Positions 1 through 8,883 of a stretch of DNA of 64,000 nt are shown piece by piece (position 1 is the stretch's first letter; the number at the start of each line of letters is the position of its first letter). Origin of the DNA: Bradyrhizobium prioriisuperbiae. GTDB lineage: Bacteria; Pseudomonadota; Alphaproteobacteria; Rhizobiales; Xanthobacteraceae. The stretch lies in assembly GCF_032397745.1 (NCBI RefSeq), contig NZ_CP135921.1, positions 3,832,501 to 3,896,500 on the forward strand, in the 5' to 3' direction. The notes under the pieces are model-generated. The model was not told the origin of the DNA. It did no database searches and saw only the letters and a program-made list of their open reading frames with translations. Made by a program: the position numbers and the translations under genes.

Positions 1-674
1 GCCTCAAGACCACGCAGTCGAGCCCGAAAATCCTGCCCGAGACCGTGGTCTATGACGTGGACCTCACCATGTCGTTGCCGCCGGGCATGACCGCGACCTC
101 CGGCATGAACGCGATCGCGCATGCGGTCGAGGCGCTCTACGCCCGCGAAAAGAATCCGATCATCTCATTGATGGCGGAAGAGGCCATTCGCGCACTGGCG
201 ACGGCCCTGCCTGTGATCGTTGCAACACCGGGCGATCGCGAGGCGCGCTCCGGTGCGCTGTATGGCGCCTGGCTGGCCGGGACGTGCCTGGGCGCAGTCG
301 GCATGGCACTGCATCACAAGCTTTGCCACACCCTCGGCGGCACCTTCGATCTGCCGCATGCGGAAACCCACACCATCGTGCTGCCTCACGCGATGGCCTA
401 CAACGCGCCCGCGGTGCCGGAGGTCGCGGCGCGCATCGCGCGGGCGCTCGGCACCAGCGATGCAGCGCAGGGACTTTACGATCTGGCGCGCCGTCTTCAT
501 GCGAAGCTCGCCTTGAAGGACATCGGCATGCCGGAGAGCGGCATCGACAGGGCCGCCGACCTCGCTGTGACCAATGCCTACTGGAATCCGCGGCCGCTGG
601 AGCGCGGCGCGATCCGCGACTTGATCGCGCGGGCCTTCGCGGGCGAGGCGCCCGTCACCGTGCCGCTGGCATGA
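1..674 (+). CDS. Maleylacetate reductase, C-terminal part (5' end outside window)
   Basis: The reading frame is open from the left edge of the window, so the N-terminal NAD-binding half is missing. The visible part is the helical, metal/active-site half of the iron-containing alcohol dehydrogenase family. It shows a TSGMNAIAHAVEALYA stretch, a HHKLCHTLGG motif and the downstream LPHAETHTIVLPHAMAYN block with conserved histidines, which is the pattern of maleylacetate reductases. These enzymes reduce maleylacetate to 3-oxoadipate with NAD(P)H, the step after hydroxyquinol or chlorocatechol ring cleavage. The call is strengthened by an intradiol dioxygenase three genes downstream. It is followed after 7 bases by the amidohydrolase gene, in the same orientation, so it is very likely the first visible member of one operon. 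The exact substrate is inferred from family and context. Confidence 0.88.
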   Translation, partial: LKTTQSSPKILPETVVYDVDLTMSLPPGMTATSGMNAIAHAVEALYAREKNPIISLMAEEAIRALATALPVIVATPGDREARSGALYGAWLAGTCLGAVGMALHHKLCHTLGGTFDLPHAETHTIVLPHAMAYNAPAVPEVAARIARALGTSDAAQGLYDLARRLHAKLALKDIGMPESGIDRAADLAVTNAYWNPRPLERGAIRDLIARAFAGEAPVTVPLA

Positions 675-681
675 GCGTCCC

Positions 682-2052
682 ATGACCGGTACGGCGACCC
701 GCACGCTGATCCGCTCCGCCACGATCGTGACCATGGACGATCGCCTCGGCGATCTTGCCAGCGCCGATCTGCTGGTCGAGGGCGGGCAGATCATCGATAT
801 CGGTCCGAACATCGCGGCGAGCGATGCGGACGTCATCGACGGCCGTGACCGCATTGTGATTCCCGGGCTGATCAATGCGCATATGCACACCTGGCAGACG
901 GCGCTGCGCGGCTATGCGGCGAACTGGACCCTGCTGGAATATTTCCGGCGCATGCATGCCGGTCTTGCCACCTTGTTCACGCCGGACGACATCTACATCG
1001 CCACCGTGATGGGCGCGCTGAACCAGATCAATATGGGCGTCACGACGCTGGTCGACTGGTGTCACAACAACCCGACCCCGGCGCACACCGACGCTGCCGT
1101 GCGCGCGCTGCTCGAAAGCGGCATCCGCGCCGCCTTCTTTCATGGTTCGCCCAAGCCGGAGCCGAAGCCGGGCGAACCGCATTTCTCGGAAGTCCCGCAC
1201 CCGCGCCATGAGGTCGAGCGTCTGCTGGCCGGCCCGTTGTCCGATCGCAATGGCCTGGTAACGCTGGGGCTTGCGATTCTGGGGCCGCATTATTCCACCC
1301 TCGACGTGTCGCTGCAGGATTTCCGGCTGGCGAAGGAATTCGGTTTGGTCGCCTCGATGCATCAGGGCGGCGGGCCGGCGAAGACATCAGGTGGCTGGGA
1401 GAAACTGATCGAGGCCGGCCTTGTCGGCCCCGGCGTCAACATCGTGCACGGCAACGATCTCTCCGACGATCTGCTGGCGCGCTTTGTCGATCTCGGCGTG
1501 TCGTTCTCGGTCACGCCGGAAAACGAAATGATCCAGGGCCATGGCTTTCCAATCACCGGCCGTCTGTTGAAGGTGGGGGCGCGGCCGTCGATCGGGATCG
1601 ATCTGGAATCCGTGCTGGCCGGCGACCTCATCGCGGTGGCGCGGGTGGCGCTGTCGACCCAGCGCGCGCTGGACAATGCCGAGGCACGTCGCGCTGGCGG
1701 TCCCATTCCCGCCACCACCACAATCCCCGTGCGCGAGGCGCTGCGCTGGATCACCATCGAAGGCGCGCGCATGCTTGGTCGCGAAGCCGAGATCGGTTCG
1801 CTGTCGGTCGGCAAGCGCGCCGACCTCGTGGTCATCGACGCCGGCGCCCTGAACATGTCGCCGGTGCACGATCCGGTGTCGACCGTGGTGATGCAGACCG
1901 GCCTTACCAACATCGAGGCGGTGATGATCGACGGCGTCTGGAAAAAGCGGGCCGGGCGCCTGCTGGCCGGCGGCATTGAAGACAAGCAACAGGAACTGGC
2001 GCGCTCGGGTCGGCGCCTGGTTCACGATATCGAACGACAGCAAGCGGCGTGA
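682..2052 (+). CDS. Metal-dependent amidohydrolase (chlorohydrolase / 8-oxoguanine deaminase-like)
   Basis: A 456-residue protein of the amidohydrolase_1 superfamily. The metal-binding HxH motif is at about residues 67-69 (NAHMHTW), followed by a later His in HQGGG, a His in VHGNDLS and the C-terminal composite-domain segment GSLSVGKRADLVVID. This architecture belongs to cytosine/guanine deaminase-like and triazine hydrolase-like enzymes that remove an amino or halide group from a ring. The usual catalytic Asp position appears as GIDLES. The substrate cannot be read from sequence. Its position between maleylacetate reductase and a ring-cleavage dioxygenase suggests that it prepares a substituted ring or hydrolyses an amide for the same pathway. 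The ATG at 682 lies 7 bases after the upstream stop, and the 3' end overlaps the next gene. Confidence 0.85.
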   Translation: MTGTATRTLIRSATIVTMDDRLGDLASADLLVEGGQIIDIGPNIAASDADVIDGRDRIVIPGLINAHMHTWQTALRGYAANWTLLEYFRRMHAGLATLFTPDDIYIATVMGALNQINMGVTTLVDWCHNNPTPAHTDAAVRALLESGIRAAFFHGSPKPEPKPGEPHFSEVPHPRHEVERLLAGPLSDRNGLVTLGLAILGPHYSTLDVSLQDFRLAKEFGLVASMHQGGGPAKTSGGWEKLIEAGLVGPGVNIVHGNDLSDDLLARFVDLGVSFSVTPENEMIQGHGFPITGRLLKVGARPSIGIDLESVLAGDLIAVARVALSTQRALDNAEARRAGGPIPATTTIPVREALRWITIEGARMLGREAEIGSLSVGKRADLVVIDAGALNMSPVHDPVSTVVMQTGLTNIEAVMIDGVWKKRAGRLLAGGIEDKQQELARSGRRLVHDIERQQAA

Positions 2053-2960
2053 CAACAATGACAGAACAAAAAACCAGCATCGCCTGGATCGGGGTCGGCA
2101 AGATGGGGCTGCCGATGGCGGCGCTCGTGGTGAAAGCCAGCCACCAGGTGACGGCGTTTGATCCGGACCACGCCCGGCTCGCGGCGGCGAAGGCGCAGGG
2201 CATAGGCGAAGCCGCTTCGCCAAATGACGCGGTTGCCGGCAAGGGCGTGGTCATCACCTCGCTGCCGGATGATACAGCACTGCGTGCCACGGTGCTCGGA
2301 CCGCAGGGCCTGCTGCAGGCCATGGCGGCCAATTCTATCCTGATCGAAACCAGCACCGTCAGCGCCGAGATTTCGGCGGAGGTGGCCGTGGCTGCGAAGG
2401 CCAGGAATATCGCCTATCTGCGCACACCGGTGTCCGGCAATGCCAGCATCGCCCACACCGGTGCGCTGACCTGTTTCGTGTCCGGACCGAAGGTCACGTT
2501 CGAGGCTTTAAAGCCGTTGCTCGCCACCTTCACCCGGGCGCAGACTTATCTCGGGGAAGCCGAAGAAGCCCGCTTCGCCAAGCTTGCCGTCAACCTGATG
2601 ATCGCGGTGTCGGCCGGCATGATGGCGGAGAGCCTGGCGCTGGCGCGCAAGGGCGGCATCGCCTGGCAGGACATTCTGAAGGTGCTGGATGACAGCGCGG
2701 TGGCCTCGCCGATGGTGAAGTACAAGACCGCGCCGCTGCGCACCCGCGATTTCGACTCGACGTTTTCCTGCCGGCAGATGGCCAAGGATCTCGACTTGAT
2801 CCTGTCCGCCGGCCACACTGCCGGCGTGCCGCTGCAGCTTGCGGCACAGGTGCGCGAAACCTACGGTTCGCTGGTGGCCCAGGGCCACGGTGAGAGCGAT
2901 TTCATCGCCACCGTGCGGCATGTCGAGCGCCTGTCGGGCCTCGACGAACCCAAGCTTTGA
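2049..2960 (+). CDS. NAD(P)-dependent 3-hydroxyisobutyrate dehydrogenase-like oxidoreductase
   Basis: A 303-residue beta-hydroxyacid dehydrogenase family protein. The N-terminal Rossmann motif IGVGKMGLPMA begins near residue 14, a glycine-rich VSGNASIAHTGALTCFVSG segment lies in the middle (the family's substrate-binding SGG region), and the catalytic-Lys region FAKLAVNLMIA leads into the helical C-terminal dimerisation domain. The family oxidises 3-hydroxyacids such as 3-hydroxyisobutyrate or tartronate semialdehyde reduction products. The specific substrate here is unknown. A GTG at 2049 overlaps the upstream stop codon. An ATG at 2058 is an alternative start and neither has a strong ribosome-binding site. 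It belongs to the same operon as the dioxygenase that follows 45 bases later. Confidence 0.85.
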   Translation: MTTMTEQKTSIAWIGVGKMGLPMAALVVKASHQVTAFDPDHARLAAAKAQGIGEAASPNDAVAGKGVVITSLPDDTALRATVLGPQGLLQAMAANSILIETSTVSAEISAEVAVAAKARNIAYLRTPVSGNASIAHTGALTCFVSGPKVTFEALKPLLATFTRAQTYLGEAEEARFAKLAVNLMIAVSAGMMAESLALARKGGIAWQDILKVLDDSAVASPMVKYKTAPLRTRDFDSTFSCRQMAKDLDLILSAGHTAGVPLQLAAQVRETYGSLVAQGHGESDFIATVRHVERLSGLDEPKL

Positions 2961-3005
2961 TAGCCGAAACTCTGATGATCCAAATCTTGAAGATCGGAGC
3001 GTCCC

Positions 3006-3884
3006 ATGCGCAACTTCAATGAGAACACCATCACCGATGCGGTGCTGGAGCGGATCGCGAATGCCGCCGATCCCCGCATCAAGCAGGTCAGCGAAGCCCT
3101 GGTGCGCCACCTGCATGCCTTTGTGCGCGAGGTGCGGCCGACCCAGAAGGAATGGGAGCAGGGCATCGATTTCCTGACCCGCACCGGCCAGATGTGCGAC
3201 GACAAGCGCCAGGAGTTCATCCTGCTGTCGGATACACTCGGCGTATCGATGCTGGTGGATGCCATCAACCATCCGCTGCCCGATGGCGCAACCGAGACCA
3301 CGGTGCTCGGTCCGTTCTTCGTGCAGGCGGCGCTGGAGAAGCAATTGGGTGAGGACATCTCCGGCGGCATGAAGGGCGATCCGCTGATCGTCACCGGCAC
3401 GGTCGCCACTCCGGACGGCAGGCCGATCCCCGGCGCCACCATCGATGTCTGGCATTCCAACAATGACGGTTATTACGACGTGCAGCAGCTCGACGACATC
3501 GGCCACTTGGCGATGCGCGCGCGTTTCCTCGCCGATGACAATGGCGGCTTCTCGTTCTGGTCGATCAAGCCCGCGGCCTATCCCGTGCCGCACGACGGCC
3601 CGGTCGGGCAGATGCTGGAGGCGCAGGGGCGCCATCCCTGGCGGCCGGCGCATGTCCATTTCATGATCGCGGCGCCGGGTTATGAGACGCTGGTGACCTA
3701 TGTGTTCGAGGATGGCGACAAGTACCTGGATTCCGACGTGGTGTTCGGCGTCAAGGACAGCCTGATCCGGGAGTACAAGCCGCGCGAGCCAGGCCTGGCG
3801 CCGGATGGCTGGCAGATGAACGTGCCGTACTACTATCTGAACTACGATTTCGGCCTGAAGCCGGCGGCGAACAGCGCCACGTAG
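3006..3884 (+). CDS. Intradiol ring-cleavage dioxygenase, hydroxyquinol 1,2-dioxygenase-like
   Basis: A 292-residue non-haem Fe(III) dioxygenase. An N-terminal helical dimerisation domain (about residues 1-100) precedes the catalytic beta-sandwich. The Fe ligands are visible as a Tyr in DGYYDVQ (about 156-157), a Tyr in PAAYPVP (about 192) and two His in RPAHVHF (about 216 and 218). The length and the LGPFFVQ segment match hydroxyquinol and chlorocatechol 1,2-dioxygenases. Hydroxyquinol cleavage gives maleylacetate, which the reductase at the start of the window would reduce to 3-oxoadipate, so both genes support each other. A GGAGCGTCCC ribosome-binding region precedes the ATG. Downstream lies a strong hairpin before the next gene. 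The choice of hydroxyquinol over chlorocatechol is inferred. Confidence 0.88.
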   Translation: MRNFNENTITDAVLERIANAADPRIKQVSEALVRHLHAFVREVRPTQKEWEQGIDFLTRTGQMCDDKRQEFILLSDTLGVSMLVDAINHPLPDGATETTVLGPFFVQAALEKQLGEDISGGMKGDPLIVTGTVATPDGRPIPGATIDVWHSNNDGYYDVQQLDDIGHLAMRARFLADDNGGFSFWSIKPAAYPVPHDGPVGQMLEAQGRHPWRPAHVHFMIAAPGYETLVTYVFEDGDKYLDSDVVFGVKDSLIREYKPREPGLAPDGWQMNVPYYYLNYDFGLKPAANSAT

Positions 3885-3934
3885 AGCAACCGATACAAGG
3901 CAACGGACCGACAAGAGTCCGGCGTCGGATCAAA

Positions 3935-3962
3935 AATGGAGCGCGCGCAGTCGCGCTCCATT
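3935..3962 (+). other. Intra-operon hairpin with an 11-bp perfect stem
   Basis: AATGGAGCGCG (3935-3945) and CGCGCTCCATT (3952-3962) are perfect reverse complements around a 6-base loop. No T-run follows, so it is not a standard intrinsic terminator. It sits between the dioxygenase stop and the FAD-oxidase ribosome-binding site, so a role in mRNA processing or in uneven expression of the two operon halves is possible. Confidence 0.6.
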
Positions 3963-3977
3963 GTGAGGGGAACAAGG

Positions 3978-5375
3978 ATGGGACTGCCGATCAACACGGC
4001 CGGGGTTGTCGATCGTCTGACGCAGATGGTCGGATCGCGCGCCACCACCGCGCGCGGCGTGCTGGAGCAGCATGGCCGCAGCGAGGCGTATCATGCCAGC
4101 CGGCCGCCGGATGTGGTGGTGTTTCCGGAAACCACGGAGGAAGTCGCCGAGATCGTGAAGCTATGCGCCAGCGTCGGTTTGCCGGTGGTGCCGTTCGGCG
4201 CCGGCACCTCGCTGGAAGGCAATGCCGCGGCGGTCGAGGGCGGGCTGTGTTTCGACTTCTCCCGCATGAACAGGATTCTTGCGGTGCACGACAAGGATAT
4301 GGACGTGGTGGTGCAGCCCGGCATCACCCGCAAGCAGCTCAATGCGCAGCTGCGCGACACCGGTTTGTTCTTTCCGATCGATCCCGGAGCCGATGCCTCG
4401 ATCGGCGGCATGGCGTCGACCCGCGCGTCCGGCACCATGGCGGTGCGTTATGGCACCATGAAGGACAATGTGATGGCGCTGGAGGTGGTGCTGGCCGATG
4501 GCCGCATCATCCGTACTGCGCGCCGCGCCCGCAAATCTTCCGCGGGCTACGACCTCACCCGGCTGTTCGTGGGCTCTGAAGGCACCCTCGGCATCCTCAC
4601 CGAGATCACCTTGAAGCTGCATCCCTGGCCGCAGGCGATCTCGTCGGCGGTGTGCAGCTTCACGTCGTTGCATGATGCGGTCGAGACCGCGATCGAGATC
4701 ATTCAATCCGGCATTCCGGTGGCCCGGGTCGAATTGCTCGATGACGTCATGATGCGGGGCATCAATGGCTACGCCAAGTTCGGCTATCGTGAGGCGCCGA
4801 CGTTGTTCTTCGAATTCCACGGCACCGACGCCGGCGTTGCCGAACAGGCGGAGCTTGCACAGGCGATCGCGGCGGAGCATGGCGGGCTCGGCTTTGAGTG
4901 GGCGCGGGCGGCGGAGGAGCGCAGCCGGCTCTGGCAGGCGCGCGACAACACGCTCTATGCGGGCCTCAGCCTGAAGCCGGGCGCCCGCGCCATGATCACC
5001 GACGTCTGCGTGCCGATCTCGCGGCTGGCGGAATGCCTGGTGGAGAACCGCAGGGATGTCGAAGCCAACGGCCTGATCGCGCCGATTGTCGGCCATGTCG
5101 GCGACGGCAACTTCCACATGCTGATCCTGATCGATCCCGACAATGCCGATGAAGTTGCGCGGGCCAAGGCGCTGCACGCTCGTTTGGTGGCGCGGGCCAT
5201 CGCCATGGATGGCACCTGCACTGGCGAGCACGGTGTTGGCCTGGGCAAGATCGATTTTCTTCGGGATGAGCTCGGCGACACCGTCGACGTCATGCGCGGC
5301 ATCAAGGCTGCGCTCGATCCACGCCATCTGATGAACCCCGGCAAGATCTTTCGCCGCGCCGAGGTGACGCCATGA
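3978..5375 (+). CDS. FAD-linked oxidase, GlcD / D-lactate dehydrogenase-like
   Basis: A 465-residue protein with an N-terminal PCMH-type FAD-binding domain (PFGAGTSLEGNAAAVEGG near residues 75-95, then PGADASIGGMASTRASGT and VGSEGTLGILTEITLKL) and a C-terminal oxidase domain with GHVGDGNFHM and EHGVGLGKIDFL, ending in the typical LDPRHLMNPGKIF. Family members oxidise 2-hydroxyacids such as D-lactate or glycolate. The operon position suggests a hydroxyacid intermediate of the imported substrate. The ATG at 3978 is preferred over an in-frame ATG at 3936 because a GAGGGG ribosome-binding site precedes it and because the earlier start would fall inside the hairpin. The stop overlaps the following transporter gene (ATGA), which indicates translational coupling. 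Confidence 0.87.
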   Translation: MGLPINTAGVVDRLTQMVGSRATTARGVLEQHGRSEAYHASRPPDVVVFPETTEEVAEIVKLCASVGLPVVPFGAGTSLEGNAAAVEGGLCFDFSRMNRILAVHDKDMDVVVQPGITRKQLNAQLRDTGLFFPIDPGADASIGGMASTRASGTMAVRYGTMKDNVMALEVVLADGRIIRTARRARKSSAGYDLTRLFVGSEGTLGILTEITLKLHPWPQAISSAVCSFTSLHDAVETAIEIIQSGIPVARVELLDDVMMRGINGYAKFGYREAPTLFFEFHGTDAGVAEQAELAQAIAAEHGGLGFEWARAAEERSRLWQARDNTLYAGLSLKPGARAMITDVCVPISRLAECLVENRRDVEANGLIAPIVGHVGDGNFHMLILIDPDNADEVARAKALHARLVARAIAMDGTCTGEHGVGLGKIDFLRDELGDTVDVMRGIKAALDPRHLMNPGKIFRRAEVTP

Positions 5376-6910
5376 GCGACGCGCTGCCCATCGATGACAC
5401 CGCGGGCCGCGCCCCGGCCACAGCACCGTTGCTGGAGCTGCGCGGCATCAGCAAGGAGTTTCCCGGCGTCAAGGCGCTGGATGATGTTTCATTTGCGGTG
5501 TGGCCCGGTGAAGTCCACATGCTGCTCGGTGAGAACGGTGCCGGCAAGTCCAGCCTGATGAAGGTGCTGTGCGGCGCCTATCGCGCCGACCGCGGCGAAT
5601 TCTATCACAACGGCGACAAGGTCGAGATCGCGTCGGCTGCGGATGCGCAAAAGCTCGGCATCGCCGTGATCTTCCAGGAGTTCTCGCTGGTGCCGTATCT
5701 CGACATCGCCCAGAACATTTTCCTGGGCCGTGAGCCGGCCGGCCGCATTCCCGGCACCATCGACCGCCGCCGCATCCTCAGCGACGCCAAAAAGATCCTG
5801 CAGACCATCGGCTTCGACATCGATCCCGCCGTCAAGGTGGACAAGCTCGGCGTCGCGCAGCAGCAGATGGTGGAGATCGCCAAGGCCATCAGCCAGAACG
5901 CCCGCATCCTGGTGATGGATGAGCCGACCGCGGCGCTGTCGGACCGCGAGTCGGAACTGCTGTTCGCGCTGATCGCCCGGCTGAAGGCCGACGGCGTCGC
6001 CATCATCTATATCTCGCACCGCATGGCCGAGGTGTTCGCCATGGGCGACCGCATCACCGTGCTGCGCGACGGCCGCCGTATCGACGAAGTGCGTCCCGGC
6101 GATGCATCGCCCGACCAGCTGGTGCGGATGATGGTCGGCCGCAACGTCGACATGAGTTACCCCCGCAACTTCGCGCAAACTCCCGGCAAGATCATGCTCG
6201 AGGTCCGGGGATTGTCGGCGGCCTCCGGCATCAGCCGCATCGATCTGGTGGTACGGGCGGGGGAAATTGTCGGTCTCTGCGGCCTGGTCGGCTCCGGCCG
6301 CACCGAAGTGGTGCGGGCGATCTTCGGCGCCGACAAGGCCACCGCAGGCACCATCATTTTCGACGGCCACGAAAAATCCGGCGGCCCGGATGAAGCGGCG
6401 CGGCTGGGGCTGGCGCTGATCCCGGAAAGCCGCAGGGCCGAGGGCCTGGCGCTGCTGCGCTCGGTCGGCGACAACCTCGTAGTCTCCGCGCTGCGCAAGC
6501 TGTTTCCCAGCGGGCTGTTTGACCGCGGACGCGCCGAACGCACCGCCGATGGCCTGGTGCAGCAATTGCGCATCGTCACGCCGACGGTGAAGCAGACCGT
6601 GGGCCTGCTGTCCGGCGGCAACCAGCAGAAGGTGGTGATCGGCAAATGGCTCGCTGCCGGCGCCAAGCTCTTCATCTTCGACGAACCCACGCGCGGCATC
6701 GATGTCGGCGCCAAGGCCGAGATTTTCGCCCTGATCGACCGGCTGGTGGCGGAAGGCGCCGCGGCGCTGATGATCTCGTCCGAGCAGGCCGAGATCTGCC
6801 ATGTTTGCGACCGTGCCTATGTGATGCGCGACGGCCGCATCGCCGGCGAACTGTCGCGTTCCGAGCTGACCGAGGAAAACATCGTGAGACTGGGGATGCA
6901 CCATGCGTGA
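5372..6910 (+). CDS. Sugar-type ABC importer, double ATPase subunit (RbsA/MglA family)
   Basis: A 512-residue tandem ATPase. The first nucleotide-binding domain carries Walker A GENGAGKSS, the signature-region LGVAQQQMVEIAKA and Walker B ILVMDEPTAALS. The second has the degenerate Walker A GLVGSGRTEV, the signature LLSGGNQQKVVIGKWL and FDEPTRGIDVGAKAEIF. Two fused domains with a weak second Walker A are the hallmark of the ribose/galactose/xylose importer class (CUT2). It energises the two permeases encoded directly downstream. The start overlaps the FAD-oxidase stop, and the stop overlaps the first permease start by 8 bases. Because it is coupled to a ring-cleavage operon, the cargo may be an unusual cyclic, glycosidic or hydroxylated compound rather than a common sugar. 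Confidence 0.93.
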   Translation: MSDALPIDDTAGRAPATAPLLELRGISKEFPGVKALDDVSFAVWPGEVHMLLGENGAGKSSLMKVLCGAYRADRGEFYHNGDKVEIASAADAQKLGIAVIFQEFSLVPYLDIAQNIFLGREPAGRIPGTIDRRRILSDAKKILQTIGFDIDPAVKVDKLGVAQQQMVEIAKAISQNARILVMDEPTAALSDRESELLFALIARLKADGVAIIYISHRMAEVFAMGDRITVLRDGRRIDEVRPGDASPDQLVRMMVGRNVDMSYPRNFAQTPGKIMLEVRGLSAASGISRIDLVVRAGEIVGLCGLVGSGRTEVVRAIFGADKATAGTIIFDGHEKSGGPDEAARLGLALIPESRRAEGLALLRSVGDNLVVSALRKLFPSGLFDRGRAERTADGLVQQLRIVTPTVKQTVGLLSGGNQQKVVIGKWLAAGAKLFIFDEPTRGIDVGAKAEIFALIDRLVAEGAAALMISSEQAEICHVCDRAYVMRDGRIAGELSRSELTEENIVRLGMHHA

Positions 6911-7853
6911 GGATGTGATTGCCGTCTCCGCCAATCCGCTGCAGCGGATTCCCGGCGTTGCCGTCATGCTGGTCGTGCTGGTGGCGGTGTTCGGCGTGAT
7001 CGCGCCGGGCTTCCTGTCGCTGCCCAACATCTCCAATGTGCTGGTGCAGTCCACCATCCTGATGCTGCTGGCGCTGCCGATGACCCTGATCATCATGACC
7101 GAGGGGCTCGACCTCTCCATGGGCGCGGTGCTGACCCTGACCTCGCTGGTTGTCGCCATTGTCGCGGTTGCCACCAAGTCGATGGCGCTGGGGCTGATGG
7201 CGGCGGTGCTGGTCGGCCTGGTGTTCGGCGTGGCCAATGGCTGGCTGGTGGCCATTGTCGGCATCCCGCCGTTCGTGGCCACGCTGGGCACGCTGGGCAT
7301 GGCGCAGGGGCTGTCGCTGATCGTCAGCGACGGCCAGAGCGTGGTCGGCATCCCCGCCAGCGTGCGCGGCATCTATTCCGGCGTGGTGGCCGGCGTGCCG
7401 GTGCCGATCATCGTGGCACTGATTGCGTATCTGGTGTTTCACGGGCTGCTCTATCACACCCGGTTCGGCACCTATATTTTCGCGCTCGGCGGCAACCGTG
7501 AAGCGCTGCGGTATGCCGGCCGCTCGCCCAGCCGATTGCTGATTGCGGTGTATGCCATCGGTGGCGCGATGGCCGGCATCGCCGGGTTGTTGATGACCGC
7601 GCGGATGAACTCCGGGCATCCGACTGCGGGGCTCGGCCTTGAGTTCGACGCCATCGCCGCGGTGGCGGTGGGCGGCACCTCGTTCGAGCGCGGCAATGGC
7701 TGGCTGCTCGGAACAGCGCTCGGCGTCATCACGGTGGGCGTACTGCGCAACGGCCTCAATTTGATGGCGCTGCCGTCGTCGATCCAGGTCGCCAGTGTCG
7801 GCATCCTGGTGATCGTGGCCCTGTTTGTCGACGGATTGCGGAGCCGGACATGA
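6903..7853 (+). CDS. Sugar-type ABC importer permease 1 (RbsC family)
   Basis: A 316-residue, strongly hydrophobic protein with about eight to ten predicted membrane segments. It has the RbsC-family signatures TEGLDLSMGAVLTLTSLV near residue 75 and GIPPFVATLGTLGMAQG near residue 120, followed by FALGGNREALRYAGRSP (the cytoplasmic coupling loop) and AVAVGGTSFERGNG. It forms half of the inner-membrane channel together with the next gene. The start overlaps the ATPase gene by 8 bases and the stop overlaps the second permease start as ATGA. Confidence 0.93.
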   Translation: MREDVIAVSANPLQRIPGVAVMLVVLVAVFGVIAPGFLSLPNISNVLVQSTILMLLALPMTLIIMTEGLDLSMGAVLTLTSLVVAIVAVATKSMALGLMAAVLVGLVFGVANGWLVAIVGIPPFVATLGTLGMAQGLSLIVSDGQSVVGIPASVRGIYSGVVAGVPVPIIVALIAYLVFHGLLYHTRFGTYIFALGGNREALRYAGRSPSRLLIAVYAIGGAMAGIAGLLMTARMNSGHPTAGLGLEFDAIAAVAVGGTSFERGNGWLLGTALGVITVGVLRNGLNLMALPSSIQVASVGILVIVALFVDGLRSRT

Positions 7854-8842
7854 CCGACGTCTCGAAGCCGACCACTCCGAAGCAGACCTTCATGCCGCCG
7901 CGCGCGTTCCTGTCGGAAGACGTGATCCAGGTGTTCTACCGGCTGCTCGCGGCGCTGCTGATTTGCGTCGCGTTGTCGCTGCTCAGCGACTCCTTCCTCA
8001 GCGTCAACAACATCCTCAATGTGCTGCGCCAGGCCAGCCTGATGTTCTTCATCGCCGCAGGCCTCACACTGGTGGTGCTCACCGCCGGCCTCGATCTGTC
8101 CGTCGGCGCCAATGTGGCGCTGTCGGCCTGTCTTGCCGGCACCGTCATCCATGTCACCAAGTCGCCCGCGCTTGGCGTGCTCACGGGTCTGGCTGCTGGT
8201 GGCGCCATCGGGCTTCTCAACGGGGTGATGGTAACGGCGCTGCGGATTCCGTCCTTCATCGCCACCTATGGCATGCTGTGGGTGCTGCATGGCGTGACCT
8301 ACTGGTACATGGCCGGGGACACCATCCATGGTTTCCCGCCGGGTTTCCGCCAGATCGGCAGCGGCTACTGGCTGGGCTTGCCGATTCCGGTCTACCTGCT
8401 GCTGATCTTCCTCGCCATCGGCACGATTTTCGCGCAGCGCACCACCTGGGGGCAGGAGATCTATGCCATCGGCGCCAATCCGGTGGCGGCGCGGCTGTCC
8501 GGCATTCCGGTCTCGCGCCGGCTGATCCTGGTCTATGTGATGTCCGGCCTGATGGCGGGCCTCGCCTCCATCGTGTTCCTGGCGCGGCTGAATTCGGCCG
8601 AGGCCGACATCGGCGAAAGCCTGACGCTGCCGGCGATCGCGGCGGTGCTGATCGGCGGCACTTCGCTGTTCGGCGGCATCGGCACGGTATTCGGCACCTT
8701 TGTCGGCGCGCTCATTCTCACGCTGGTGCTCAACGGCATGAACCTGCTGCAGGTCAGCGCTAGCTGGCAGCCGCTGGTCACCGGCGTGATCGTCATCCTT
8801 GCGGTGTGGCTCGACATGAAGACGCGCCGTCGCACGCAATGA
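7850..8842 (+). CDS. Sugar-type ABC importer permease 2 (RbsC family)
   Basis: A 330-residue membrane protein homologous to the preceding permease. It shows LTAGLDLSVGANVALSAC, RIPSFIATYGMLWVLHG, the coupling loop YAIGANPVAARLSGIPVSR and AAVLIGGTSLFGG. Having two non-identical permeases rather than one RbsC homodimer indicates a heterodimeric channel, a variant found in several proteobacterial CUT2 importers. The start overlaps the upstream stop. The substrate-binding protein gene follows after about 40 bases with its own ribosome-binding site. Confidence 0.92.
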   Translation: MTDVSKPTTPKQTFMPPRAFLSEDVIQVFYRLLAALLICVALSLLSDSFLSVNNILNVLRQASLMFFIAAGLTLVVLTAGLDLSVGANVALSACLAGTVIHVTKSPALGVLTGLAAGGAIGLLNGVMVTALRIPSFIATYGMLWVLHGVTYWYMAGDTIHGFPPGFRQIGSGYWLGLPIPVYLLLIFLAIGTIFAQRTTWGQEIYAIGANPVAARLSGIPVSRRLILVYVMSGLMAGLASIVFLARLNSAEADIGESLTLPAIAAVLIGGTSLFGGIGTVFGTFVGALILTLVLNGMNLLQVSASWQPLVTGVIVILAVWLDMKTRRRTQ

Positions 8843-8883
8843 TTTTTCGCAACGTTTCAACAATCAACAAGAGGGGTGGAGAT

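Noticed and set aside
2508..3914. A 468-codon minus-strand frame opposite the dehydrogenase and dioxygenase genes
   Set aside because: Low-complexity composition and no domain; the plus-strand genes have clear cofactor and Fe-ligand motifs.
5489..7372. A 627-codon minus-strand frame across the ABC ATPase and first permease
   Set aside because: It spans two real genes in antisense, is rich in His/Gln/Arg without any family motif and has no ribosome-binding site.
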